A DNA stretch of 64,000 bases, from positions 186,001 to 250,000 of the forward strand of contig OZ025798.1 in NCBI GenBank assembly GCA_964019425.1, in the 5' to 3' direction. The stretch is from Flectonema sp. DT1601. Its lineage: Eukaryota > Euglenozoa > Diplonemea > Diplonemida > Diplonemidae. Shown here in pieces: positions 23,501-34,106 of this stretch; position 1 is the first letter of the stretch; every line of letters starts with the position of its first letter. The notes beneath the pieces were generated by a model. That model was given only the letters and a program-made list of their open reading frames with translations. It was not told where the DNA came from and made no database searches. Position numbers and translations under genes: made by a program.

Positions 23501-26158
23501 TACGATTTCCTTACCTTCAGAGTCTACAGGCATTCCATTTAGTCTGATACTTGGAATTGGAATTTGGTTGTTTATTTTTTTTTGTCCAATCCTCTGCTCT
23601 TCTATTCTCATTCCATGTTTCTTGTGCATTCTATTCTGCAGGTATTTTAGTATATCAGTCGGATTGTACTGGTCAAGATCCTGAACGTGTTCTTCTGTGT
23701 CACTAAACGATCCAAAATTATCGATCAGGATCGCAATAAACAAGTTTATCAGAATATAATTTCCCAACGTAAATAATATTAAAAAATATATACAAGATGC
23801 TGCCGACGTCGCTTTCATTGTTTGTTTCATGATAGTACCCCAGGATTCACCAGTTATGACAATGAAGACGGTTAGAGCAGATGACCATAAATCACCAAAA
23901 CCAGGTCTGATGTTGACGTTGCTGGTTCCGAATAGATGAGATCCAAGGACTGAAAATATAAATAAAAATAAAAACATGAGACCCGACAGACTCATCACAG
24001 CGAACACTGATGATGTTATAGTCGATAGAAGCTTTCGTAACGTTTCCATTCGATTCGCAAGTTTTAGTATTCTTGCTAAACGAGCCATTCTAAAGATTCT
24101 GAATGAAGATAACGATCCACCACCACCTTCAGGACCTGACACTAAACTCGGTATACTCGTCAGTACTAACAAACAGTCAAATGCATTAAACTTGTCTTTA
24201 AAATATTCCCCAACTCCGAGTCCTATTAATTTCAGTGTCATTTCAAAACCGAATACAACGCTGCAGGCAAAATTACAAATATCTAAATTAGTTGAGACGC
24301 TTGAACTCATTCCGTGAAACGACGATGCCATAATAATAACATTCATTGCGGTAGTTGTCAACATCAATCTATTAAATAATATTGATTGAACAAGATGATA
24401 AATAGGACGTCTCCATGATTGAAGTTCATCATCTTGTTTTGGTAATCCGATTACTGAAACTCGTCTTCCAGTTCGAGTCTGGGCACATGGACTATGTCCG
24501 GAATTATCCGGCATCTCATCATCAAGAGTTTCTACGTCGTATCCTAAAGCTTTGAGTTCACCGGCATTTACATCAGACATTTCATTGCTGCTACAAACGG
24601 ATTCTTCATCGTCGTCAGTTGTTGTGATTAGAATTGAAAACTGTGACGGAGGTAACGCAAAGAATAACGGTGGGCAAAGTAGTACATCAGCAAACGTCGT
24701 TGAAACTGTCGCGTATTCCAACACCCGACTTTGGTTAACAGAATCGTTACTCGCTGCTTTATGAAATGTCGATGACAAAACTGCGAGAACTAAATTAATA
24801 CAAAAGAATCCACCAAGAACCGTTACTAGAAAGAAATAAACCCAAACTTCATGAGATTCAGAGTTCTGAAGAGTATTCATATCACCGGGCCAGTCATCGA
24901 GTGATATTAATTTATAAACCATCAGTAACGCTGTACCTATATTATCAAAGTTAAGAATGTCCTGTTGATAAAGAGACAAGTCTGTCATACATGTTTGATT
25001 CATATTTAATCCGTTAGTCGAACATTGTCGACCTCCTCCACATACTTCAGAGTCGTTCAAAACAAGCCAATTTCTACTTGTATTCAGACTGCTGTTGTAG
25101 CCGTCATAATCTGCGTGAGATGAATTCTCAAAGAGGTAGGTGATGTTATTATCATAAGCAAGTGCTACGTCAGATGAAACGTAGCAACGTTTGTGTAATG
25201 ATCCAGAAAATAACTTAACTCCAAGAATAGCGGATATAACAAGAAAGAATAACAACAATGTGAAAGCGTCAACTAATGAACTGAATGACTGAACAAGAGT
25301 ACTCACAATGATCCGCATTCCTTGAACTCTGGAGATGGTTCGAAGAGGGCGCAGCACTCTAGTCAGTCGGAGAGTCTTCAGAGCTGAACCATCAGTACCA
25401 GGAATACAATACTCCAAAACCGACATAAAAACAATAAAAAAATCAACTTGATTCCAAGTACTTCTCAAATAGCTGTATCGGTGTTGCCAAAACCCGAGTG
25501 CCATAATCTTTACAAGAGCTTCAAGAGAATAAAAAACTAAAAACGTGATGTCGATTATCTGCAAAGTTGAAGCCACAGCGTCTGCGTGGTCCATTCCAGG
25601 AGTATCAAGGCACAGTTGAATACTATTGATTAATATTAATACTAAGATTCCTTTATCAAACCAATCACTACTTATGACTGACATTATTTTACGTCTGAAC
25701 TCTGCAAGGGATGAATCATGTTGTGGTGGTGGTAAGAAGAAACAAGATCCCTCATGAATGTTAAAGACCACCCTCATACTTCCTGTGCATCTGTAGCAAA
25801 GTGTTCGTATCAGTTCGTGTCGGGATGACTTTGTTCTAATTGCGCTTAGGGAATCTGGAGTTAGTTTTTTAATTAGTTGTTTGTTAAGTTCTCGTTCATC
25901 TTCAGTGAGTTCTCGTTCTTCTTCATCGTGATTAATGTTATTCGTTAAGTGAATAATCGCTTCTGTTGGATCTTCTATACAATGTTCACTGTCACTGTTT
26001 GAAAAATCAAAATCTGAAATTGCTTCTTCCATGTCTCCCGTCGCTTCTGATTTCATTGATCGAACTGGTGGAGACATATTTCCGTCATCTCTATCGTTGT
26101 GAACTCGTTTTCTCCATTCATCAACAAAACTTTTATTGTTATTATTACGATCACCCAT
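17531..26158 (-). CDS. Four-domain voltage-gated calcium-channel-like alpha subunit (two exons)
   Basis: Exons 26158-17753 and 17644-17531 (108-nt intron, GTATGT donor) encode about 2839 residues. Four repeats each hold six membrane segments. S4 segments are Arg/Lys-periodic near residues 260, 695, 1330 and 1650 (for example LRLTRVLRPLRTISR, FRMARLARILKL). Pore loops read SLDDW (about 421), TGESW (770), VGEGW (1443) and TTETW (1737), a D/E/E/E selectivity ring that favours Ca2+ over NALCN-type filters. The III-IV linker is short. After domain IV a helix IWAAYSFHKVQKQRR resembles an IQ segment. The last 900 residues are Pro/Ser-rich with repeated SPSPWP. An extra beta-rich block sits in the II-III loop. 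The first ATG lies 11 nt after an acceptor. It would act in the plasma or flagellar membrane. Confidence 0.92.
18690..19330 (-). repeat. SPSPWP repeat segment in the channel tail
   Basis: Repeated motifs of the type SPSPWPVAASPRQ and QLPSPWP, with nearly identical 30-60 bp units around 18780-18990, encode a disordered Pro/Ser/Trp-rich tail. Serine-proline sites suggest phosphorylation or SH3/WW-type binding; that is inference. Confidence 0.75.
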
Positions 26159-26336
26159 GTTATACAATTCTTAGTTTATGATCACATTTATCCAGCTCAG
26201 ATTCTTATAATTATCATTTTTATAAAGTGATGTGTTTGGGATTGTTTTTTGATTTTTTGATTTGTTTTTTTTAATATATTTTTTTTTAAAATTAGTTCTG
26301 TAAGGTGAAATACTTTGTTAAGAGACTTGTTGATGA

Positions 26337-26371
<35 letters not shown>

Positions 26372-27436
26372 AAGATCGACACACAATCTTCACATTACTG
26401 CCAAATCCCAAATTGCAATTTCTTTTTTTCCCCGCCTTTATTAAAAGCGTTTGTTCTTTTTTTTTTTTTTTTTTTTTTTTTTCCGTAGAGAACATATTTA
26501 TTATTATTTTTTTTTTGTTAATATTTGTTAGATAGTATAAAGTATTAAGAAAAAGAATTTAAAAAAAAAAAAAGAAATATATTACGAAAGCTAGGATTTA
26601 AATAGGACAAGTTTTTTCAGAATACCGTTCTCTTCTCTTTTCTTTTTACTACCTCTTGAAAACACGCACAGCAGGCCTTCCTACTGCCCTACAACAATTG
26701 TTTGTAATTACGTACCAAAGTCCACTAACAGTAAATATAAAGAGGGGATATTTTTTTTTTAAAAAAGATTGCGAAAAAAGAAAGAATGGAAAAAGAAAAG
26801 GGTAATTGGGGAATTAAAAGTCTTTCCTTTTTTTTCTTCTTTTTTTTTTTTGAATCTGTGGCTGCCCTTTTCTAGTCATAACTAGTCAGGTTAATTATTC
26901 AAAAAAAAAAAAAAAAAGAAATCAGGTGCAAACGACTTCAATTAAAAAAGCTAGCCATTGAAGCTTTCTTTTTTTTTTTTTTTCAACAAGCTATTTCCTC
27001 CAGGAAAAATGACTTTTCTTTATTCAGTCCTTACATGACTCTATTCAGCTCCTAAAACAGCTGCCTGACGAATTAAATGGAATTTTTTTTTTTTTTTGAA
27101 TACAACAAAACGAGTTGCGCAACGAAACAGGGTTAGGGAGGAAGAAAGAAAAGAAGAAAAAAAAAAGAAAAAAAAAGAAAGCTGCGCTTGTTATTCCACC
27201 ACATTATGAATGCTACAGTTTTAGATACTATCACAGCAATACTAAAATTCTCAACTCAACGTAATGCGCTTATTGGCACTACGGGTCACTAGTATTATGG
27301 TCTACTGTTTGTTTTATTGTTTCCTTTTGAAATTTTCAACAAATAAAACATTTCCACAAAAGTAATCAAAGCATACCAAGTATAATATCCTCCCTTTAGT
27401 GTGTAATTGCGTCAGTGTGTCGTAACAGAACTCACT
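26159..27436. other. Homopolymer-rich spacer upstream of the channel gene
   Basis: About 1.3 kb with many runs: T31 at 26340-26370, T24 at about 26459-26482, A15 near 26902, T18 near 26968 and others. Short frames here are mostly poly-Phe or poly-Lys artefacts. Brief protein-like islands occur (for example around 26655-26700), but none can be joined convincingly. It carries the 3' UTR of the RBR ligase. Confidence 0.5.
26340..26370. repeat. Poly-T tract of 31 bases
   Basis: An uninterrupted T run on the plus strand (A on the coding strand). A second run of the same length lies at 53837-53867. The window has more than a dozen runs of 15 or more. Confidence 0.95.
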
Positions 27437-30400
27437 TTATCGAGCACTGCGAACACCAATTATGTTAAGAAAATAATTCTTTGAGAGAGGCGTATTCTTT
27501 CCTCTGTAGCACGAGGAACAAAGGTCATAAGAGCACTCTGCACAAGTCCATCTTTGAGTAGACTTTGGGAATGTTGCTGTACAGCCAGGACCTGCACAAC
27601 AAGCATGAACTTTAGATGAAGAGTTGTCTACAAGAGTGTGGCCGTTGATGCATTTACTGCTGGCTGCTGTTTCTTCTGGAACACATGAGAAACAGTAGTC
27701 TGCACGACAAGGTCGGCAAAACCATCGGGGGCCTGAATTAGAACTGTCGCACTTATTGCAAACCCATCCTGACTTGTATGCTCCTTCTTTAAAGTCAGAA
27801 ACAAACATTTCATGAGCATTTCCACAAGTTACGGACCCATCGCTTTTTACTTGTGAGCGTGAATTCCCACAGTTGGTACAGCTATCTGTCGCTGATTTAG
27901 CTCCGCATTCCTTACATTCCCATTCTCGTTCACGAGGTAGGACTTCATTCCAGAAAGCCTCATCAACTTCTAACTCATCCATGTCTTCAACAACTACTTG
28001 TTTACCACGAGATGGTTCAATTCTTGGGATAGCATCTAAGACGTGTTCATTATCAGATGTACATCCTTGTTTCTCACATTCTTCACAAAGATATACATTT
28101 GGACATTGAAGACAAGCAAAAGCTTTCTCAGTCGATACAATTGGCCACTTGTGACATCTGTCACATGACGAGCAGTCATTCCAAACATTTACAACTTCAC
28201 CCTCTTGCATCCTTTCAAGAAGTTGAGCCCGTCTAGTGTCTCTGTTGTCAGGATCACATTCAGGTGGTTTTGATTTATCAGTTGACTCAGAAGAATGGAC
28301 GTGTTTATGATTAACAGCAGGAAGTAAACATAACCAACAGAATTCATACATACACTCTCTGCATACCATGTAACGACATCTTTGACCTAAATCTTCTTCT
28401 CTCATTATCCAAGACTGACAACGTCGACATGGAACACAATTGTCGGGCATCTGACCAACTGCTTCAACCTCAGCTGGTACTTCCTGACCGCGACGCTTGA
28501 GAGTATTAACTCTGGCCCTGGCAAACTGATCACAACTTGAGAAGTAGTGAGCTGTACCACCACATCTTGACATTCCACGAACAGCGCAGAATGTGTGACC
28601 ACAAGCCTTACACAATACTGGTTCTGTCTTTGATCCAACAACTACCCACTCAGAACAACGAGGACATGATCGGATTCTGTCGTGTGTTGGAAGACGCTTC
28701 TGCATGTGCTTCTCTAAATTATCTAACGTCGCGTGCGCTCCACCGTCTGGTTTCCTTGCTGCTTCACAGAATTCCCGTGTTGTTAATATATGAGTACAAC
28801 CACCTCCACCAGTCATTGGACAAACAGCAATAGCTCCTGGTCCTTCCATCTCTCCTGTGTCGTTCATTCCTAAGCTGCGTTCGATGCAGGACTGAACCCA
28901 TTTCTGAAGACAGGAAGGATGAACGTTGTGACCACAAAGTAGTTCGTACATTACTTCCTCGTCAGGACTGAGGCAGGCGCAGCAGATTTTAGGATCGGAA
29001 ATTGGAATAGTTGACTGCTGTCTTCCCCAATCAGAATGAGATGGTATTGAAGTAGCGTACTCATCTGATTGAATAGCATCCCTGATGTCAAGGAAGTTGA
29101 GAGCTTTTGCCACCTGTTCTTCAGTTCCAACAACTTCTAGAAGAGATTCTATTCCCGTCTTTGGATCAGGAAGTAGTTGAATATTATGTAAACCCGCCTG
29201 CTGTTCAATTAACTGCAGTAGTACGCAGCTATTCTTATTTAAACGAGCAGCAACATCTTCTTGAATGCTGACAGTAACGGACTTTTCGAGACCGCGAGCT
29301 CCTTCGTCACCAAGGTAGCGAAGGTGTTGCATTGCCGCTCTAATGTTTACCTCATTACCAGAAACTCTGAGGTGGAGGTTTGGAGGACGATAATCAATAA
29401 AAGCACCAGAAACTTCAGAAATATGTTGAACAATATCCCAAACAGATCTACGCAGCCTTGCATCTTTATCTTTTACACTAAGAGCCTGACGTAGTTTTAA
29501 AAGTTGTCTCTCAACGTCAAAGTCTGCAGCATTGATATCCTGCGTCCACTCTCTGAGATTCTCCTGAGCTGATTGTAAAAAGTTATTCAAAAGTTCAATT
29601 ATTTTCGATGTGTCTTCGTGCTCGCTGAGTCTCTTTGCTGCTCGCAGTAAAACATAGATTGTGTCTATCAGTTTTGAAGAAGTCTTTTCTGCGTCCTTTT
29701 CCATTTCCTTGAGTCGGTGTCTTGCACGCTGTGTGGTAGCATGTGCTGTACGAAGTTCTGTAACTTCATTAGCTGAAGTAAATGAAAGAACTTTACTAAG
29801 TTCTGAAAGGAGATATTCATCAGCAAGGACGTACCACTTCTGCTGAACAAGTTGAAGAGCTGCTCTGGAAAGTAACTTCTGAAGGTCTGATATTGATGAA
29901 ATCTTATCGTAGGCAATTGGTGTTCCAAGACGTGATATAAACCCGAGAGCTGGGTTATGAAGAGTTCCCTTTTGAATATTACCATCAGGAGTGATTTCTA
30001 AGTCTGGTATGTATGCTGCCCACTTGCTGACCTTCTGGAACTCAACAGAACATTTGTCGTTCTTTATCTTTGTCACTGTTCCAATGTCACCCGGCTTTAC
30101 GTGTCCCCATCTGAACTTAGGTTCCTTTACACTTGCCTTTACTCTGACCTTGCATCCAACTTGAATTGGTGGTGCAGTTCTTGGTTTGCTGCATTTCGTA
30201 TTAAATGCTCTCTCTCCACAACATGACCAGTGAGGGACGCTGATATTTCCGTTGTGTTCACAATATGGCCAGTCTCTGTGGTTAGGGTTACTACACCAGT
30301 AATAGTTTACTGTGAGTCCGTCTTGTCTCCACATACCAAAATGTCCTTTTGAATCTCTGCTTGATTTTACACTCCAATCAACTTCAGCTGCAACTAATGA

Positions 30401-33400
30401 AGGTCTTCCTGGATCAGTTATTCGTTGTTCACATGTACACTTCATCCACTCATCAACAGTTTTTAAAAATACTTCGAGACCTGCACGTTGTAGTTGCGGG
30501 TCCTGATTTAACCAACTCTCAAGTTTTACGACAACTCCTTCCTCCGCTGAAGGAACATTAAAACCTTCGACTGCTTTTCTTGTTGCCGGAGTTACGTTAA
30601 ACGGTCCGTTGTTTCGAATACGATCACCGATATAAACACCCATGACGGCACCCATTGCTGTCCATTCTTTAGGAACTGTAACACCATGAGATGACATTCT
30701 TTTTGTTACATCCATAGCAAACTCATCGAGTGTTACCCACATGACTTGAACTTTACCAGCGTCATCTGGAGCTTCTCCTCGCTTGTCACCTTTTCTTCCA
30801 ATTCGATACTTGTCGTATAAAGATCCAACAAACTTCTTTACGAAACCAGAAGCATGCATCCCAATAGGTTGAGATAGAAGTTGTCTCATGCGGTCAGAAA
30901 TCGGTACTCTGACTTCAATCTTTGAAACTTCACAAACCAATTCCTGAGTTACTTCTTTTAATCTTTTTGCTTGCATTGATTTTTGCCACATTGGAACAAG
31001 GCGAAGAAGTGCTCCCCTGGCCTTTTCTAACTCACCCGGCTGACCTACTATTCGGACCATACCTTGGCCTTCAAGTGATACTAACTTGCAACCAATTCTG
31101 TCCTGAACTTCGTCTTTGTGAAGATGAACAATTCCCTGCATTGAAGGAAGGATTCGAAGGATTTCTTCTCGCACTTCGCGTTCTTTTTCTATTAATCCAA
31201 CTGCCCTTGAGCGAGTATTTTGTGGACCTACGATAGCAATCCACATATTCCCTTCAGAACATCTTATTGGAGAAGTATTCGGTTTTACGTCACCATTTTG
31301 AAGTTCTTTATCAAATGGAGACGCCGTGTTCTTTAGAGCTCCTTCCTCTTCTTCTTCTACTTCAGGCTCCTGGGGTTTAGGTTCTTCAGGAGCAGCTTCT
31401 TCTGCAGGGGCTTCTGTAGCAGCCACCTGCTCGGGTTCAGCCTCAGGCTGCACGTCACTAACTTCCTCGTCAACGCCCGCAGGGGGAGGACTCTCAGCAA
31501 GTGACATGGCCAAAGCAGCAGCCAATTCTGCATCCTCGTCTTCATCCTCATCTTCAGGGTCAACAATATCGGCAGGTGGAGGAATAGGAGAAGGTTCGTC
31601 TTCTATTTCAGCAGCCTGAGATTCTTCATGAGCTGGTGTCACACTCGGGTCCATGTGTTCGGTTGGTGAAGCAGACTCTGGTTCTCGTGCTGGCTCAGGT
31701 TCGGCTTTTGGTGAGTCTTGCTGTTCTGGTTCTGCTGCTGTGGGTGGTGTAGTTTCGGAAGTTTGTGGTGCCGCAGTTTCTTCTTCTGCAGGAGCATCAT
31801 CTTCACCCATTGAGTTTGCTTCTGCCATCGACATCATCAGCGCCATTGCAAGGTCCGGGTCAGCAGCGGCTTCTGGGGGAAGCTGCTGGAGGGCCGCAAT
31901 ATCAAACTCTGCTGCAGCCTCGGCTTCGGCATCAACGCCACAGGAATTGTGCGGAGGTGAAGGAGGTGCTGAGTGAACTTCTTCTTCCGTAGCTGGATTT
32001 TCCGCAGCCTGGCTGAGGGCAATCGCAGCCCGTAGTTCGTCGTCATTATCTTCATCAATCTCATCGTTTGCCTGATCTTCAGCCTGAGGCTCTTCCTCTT
32101 CTTCTTCCTCCTCCTCTTCGTCATCGTCATCATCTTGTCGGAGTAGCATTCCTCCGTACCCAGACCTCATACTGTTGTCACCTGAAGACCCACCTAAAAT
32201 ATCAGCGAGAGCAGCACCTGCCCAATTTGAGAGGGAAGAGGCAACAGCCTTCGCCAATGTTCCGGAATCTTCTCCTGCAGCTGCTGCAGCCTGTCCTGAG
32301 CGTCTGATTGCTCGAGTGGTTCCAGTCGCGGCGTTTCTTTGTTGCATCTCTGTGAGATTAAAAGAATAAGCTCTACCAGCTACAGTAATGTTGATGATGT
32401 CATTACTTGAGTTGTAGGCTTCCTCAAGAAGTGCTGTTTCCTCAGGTCCAAATGGTTTCCATTCTTCATTTTGATTCCATTCCCACAGAGATGATCCTTT
32501 TCGTGATTCTCCTTCAGGTGAAGCTGTCGCATTTGGGGACAGAAGCACAGAGCAGGACGTCTTTTTCTGAATGTCGTGAGCGGTTTCTCCTCTAAACCCA
32601 GCGTGACCTTCAGGTATTTCCCACAGTAATCTACCTAATAGCCAGTACCTCACCCAGTGGCAACCTAAACCACAGACTGCGAAACGATAGCCATCGGGAG
32701 TCTTTTTGAAAAATATTTGAGTGTCAGCGAATCTATTTTGAAGAGTCTCGCAGATGGCTGAAAGCCACTCAGAGGACACAGCACTACCAACTCGGTCAAA
32801 TATTACAACTTTGGAACAGGCAGTTTCTAAAGCGATTGGAACAAGAGGGTCCTTTGAACTTCCTTCACCAGCTGCCACACGAATGCCAGCACTGCATCTT
32901 TCAGACCTTTTCATTAGTGAAAGCATTGAACATGGTACGCAATACGATTCTGATGATAAACAACTGCTAACTTCAGTGACTCCCTTCCCAGCTTCTTCAC
33001 TTCTGTCTTTACTTGGTCCAGATCCTCGTTGCCATTTGGATGAGTTCCAATGAATGCTTCCTTTGAAGTCTTTTAAAGGAATTAATTTACTCTCAAGAGA
33101 TTTCAGACGTTCGTCGGACTTCTTTTCACGTCGTAGCAACGTGTCGATGAGTCCTCTTCTGAAGTGAGTTGGCATCACTCTTTGAAGTCCGAGACGTTCA
33201 TCTTTATTAAAGACACGAGGGAGGTCTAATACACCAGCAGTGTCGTCATTTACCAAATGTGAAAAACAAGAGAAAGCTCTGCTGTTTGGGGGATGCTCAG
33301 ATGCTTGAAGTAGAGCATTCAAACCGTTGTAAGGTCTTCGTATTTCTTCTTTAATTAGTAAGACAGGGAGAAGGGTTGTTGGTTCAGCTGAGAGTAGTCT

Positions 33401-33769
33401 TATTTCACAACCAAGTGATTGACATTGTCCCTTAATCCATCCCCAGATTTCTTTTTTAAATTCAGTCCAACCGTCAGGGAGAGTTGTTGTCATGGTTCCT
33501 ATTTCTGTTTCGTTTCCTTCATCTTCTGCTCCCAGAGTGTTATTTAATTGATATCGTTGTGCTTCAGTCATATCTATGTAGACATTACATGCGGTCATGG
33601 TATCACCTCGGTTGTCCTGAAGTAGTTTTCTCGCTCCTTTTCTTGATAATTCGGTACCACAGATTTCAATCAAACTTTGAACTTGATCTTCAGTTACTTC
33701 TCGAACACCGGGCCGACTTCGTTTGGGATGGGGAGCAACCCCCCAGAACGCCCTCATGCGCTCAGACAT
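27437..33769 (-). CDS. Giant RBR (RING-IBR-RING) E3 ubiquitin ligase with UBA, UIM and MIB/KEG-type SH3-like modules
   Basis: Single exon, 2110 residues. An N-terminal UBA-like region (about 20-70: VQSLIEICGTELSRKGARKL) is followed by an acidic stretch with three UIM-like motifs near 580, 636 and 751 (ELRAAIALSQAAE, LAMALMMSMAEA, ELAAALAMSLAES). A KH-like segment lies near 900 (IGCKLVSLEGQGMVRIVG). A Cys/Trp module near 1150 (YYWCSNPNHRDWPYCEHNG) leads to a mind-bomb/KEG-type SH3-like repeat near 1210 (VGCKVRVKASVKEPKFRWG). RING1 starts near 1596 (CCACLSPDEEVMYELLCGH), an IBR follows, then RING2 near 1770, with the putative catalytic Cys in LGQRCRYMVC. RanBP2-like and further Cys-rich fingers close the protein. 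RBR ligases pass ubiquitin through a RING2 cysteine. The start lies 14 nt after a CATTCAG acceptor. Confidence 0.88.
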   Translation of the reverse strand: MSERMRAFWGVAPHPKRSRPGVREVTEDQVQSLIEICGTELSRKGARKLLQDNRGDTMTACNVYIDMTEAQRYQLNNTLGAEDEGNETEIGTMTTTLPDGWTEFKKEIWGWIKGQCQSLGCEIRLLSAEPTTLLPVLLIKEEIRRPYNGLNALLQASEHPPNSRAFSCFSHLVNDDTAGVLDLPRVFNKDERLGLQRVMPTHFRRGLIDTLLRREKKSDERLKSLESKLIPLKDFKGSIHWNSSKWQRGSGPSKDRSEEAGKGVTEVSSCLSSESYCVPCSMLSLMKRSERCSAGIRVAAGEGSSKDPLVPIALETACSKVVIFDRVGSAVSSEWLSAICETLQNRFADTQIFFKKTPDGYRFAVCGLGCHWVRYWLLGRLLWEIPEGHAGFRGETAHDIQKKTSCSVLLSPNATASPEGESRKGSSLWEWNQNEEWKPFGPEETALLEEAYNSSNDIINITVAGRAYSFNLTEMQQRNAATGTTRAIRRSGQAAAAAGEDSGTLAKAVASSLSNWAGAALADILGGSSGDNSMRSGYGGMLLRQDDDDDEEEEEEEEEEPQAEDQANDEIDEDNDDELRAAIALSQAAENPATEEEVHSAPPSPPHNSCGVDAEAEAAAEFDIAALQQLPPEAAADPDLAMALMMSMAEANSMGEDDAPAEEETAAPQTSETTPPTAAEPEQQDSPKAEPEPAREPESASPTEHMDPSVTPAHEESQAAEIEDEPSPIPPPADIVDPEDEDEDEDAELAAALAMSLAESPPPAGVDEEVSDVQPEAEPEQVAATEAPAEEAAPEEPKPQEPEVEEEEEGALKNTASPFDKELQNGDVKPNTSPIRCSEGNMWIAIVGPQNTRSRAVGLIEKEREVREEILRILPSMQGIVHLHKDEVQDRIGCKLVSLEGQGMVRIVGQPGELEKARGALLRLVPMWQKSMQAKRLKEVTQELVCEVSKIEVRVPISDRMRQLLSQPIGMHASGFVKKFVGSLYDKYRIGRKGDKRGEAPDDAGKVQVMWVTLDEFAMDVTKRMSSHGVTVPKEWTAMGAVMGVYIGDRIRNNGPFNVTPATRKAVEGFNVPSAEEGVVVKLESWLNQDPQLQRAGLEVFLKTVDEWMKCTCEQRITDPGRPSLVAAEVDWSVKSSRDSKGHFGMWRQDGLTVNYYWCSNPNHRDWPYCEHNGNISVPHWSCCGERAFNTKCSKPRTAPPIQVGCKVRVKASVKEPKFRWGHVKPGDIGTVTKIKNDKCSVEFQKVSKWAAYIPDLEITPDGNIQKGTLHNPALGFISRLGTPIAYDKISSISDLQKLLSRAALQLVQQKWYVLADEYLLSELSKVLSFTSANEVTELRTAHATTQRARHRLKEMEKDAEKTSSKLIDTIYVLLRAAKRLSEHEDTSKIIELLNNFLQSAQENLREWTQDINAADFDVERQLLKLRQALSVKDKDARLRRSVWDIVQHISEVSGAFIDYRPPNLHLRVSGNEVNIRAAMQHLRYLGDEGARGLEKSVTVSIQEDVAARLNKNSCVLLQLIEQQAGLHNIQLLPDPKTGIESLLEVVGTEEQVAKALNFLDIRDAIQSDEYATSIPSHSDWGRQQSTIPISDPKICCACLSPDEEVMYELLCGHNVHPSCLQKWVQSCIERSLGMNDTGEMEGPGAIAVCPMTGGGGCTHILTTREFCEAARKPDGGAHATLDNLEKHMQKRLPTHDRIRSCPRCSEWVVVGSKTEPVLCKACGHTFCAVRGMSRCGGTAHYFSSCDQFARARVNTLKRRGQEVPAEVEAVGQMPDNCVPCRRCQSWIMREEDLGQRCRYMVCRECMYEFCWLCLLPAVNHKHVHSSESTDKSKPPECDPDNRDTRRAQLLERMQEGEVVNVWNDCSSCDRCHKWPIVSTEKAFACLQCPNVYLCEECEKQGCTSDNEHVLDAIPRIEPSRGKQVVVEDMDELEVDEAFWNEVLPREREWECKECGAKSATDSCTNCGNSRSQVKSDGSVTCGNAHEMFVSDFKEGAYKSGWVCNKCDSSNSGPRWFCRPCRADYCFSCVPEETAASSKCINGHTLVDNSSSKVHACCAGPGCTATFPKSTQRWTCAECSYDLCSSCYRGKNTPLSKNYFLNIIGVRSAR

Positions 33770-34106
33770 CTTGTATGGTCTGACTGAATGAAGATATATA
33801 ACTTTTAATTATTTTTTCTCTTTTTTTTAACCAACCAGTTTAAACATACAATACAATTAGCTACAAAAAAGATGTTCTTTTTTTTTTTAAAAAAAAAATT
33901 AAAAAAAAAAATTTCCTTCGATTTTTTCGGTCTTAAGTTAAGAATACAATAACAAATAATATACAGCTGAGCTACCCCAACAGATGCAAACAAAATCTAT
34001 AAAAGAGTTTAAAGACGTTAAGAAATAATAAAAAAGTGTATTACTCAGGAAGTGTAAAAATAGAAACAAAAAATCTGACGTTGTAGACCATTCAAGGCTG
34101 GGAGAA
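33770..34106. other. Intergenic spacer with A/T tracts
   Basis: T and A runs at 33877-33911; otherwise nothing recognised. Holds the 3' UTR of the next gene and the acceptor of the RBR gene. Confidence 0.5.

Noticed and set aside
26197-26535. Poly-Lys and poly-Phe frames
   Set aside because: Homopolymer artefacts with no coding character.
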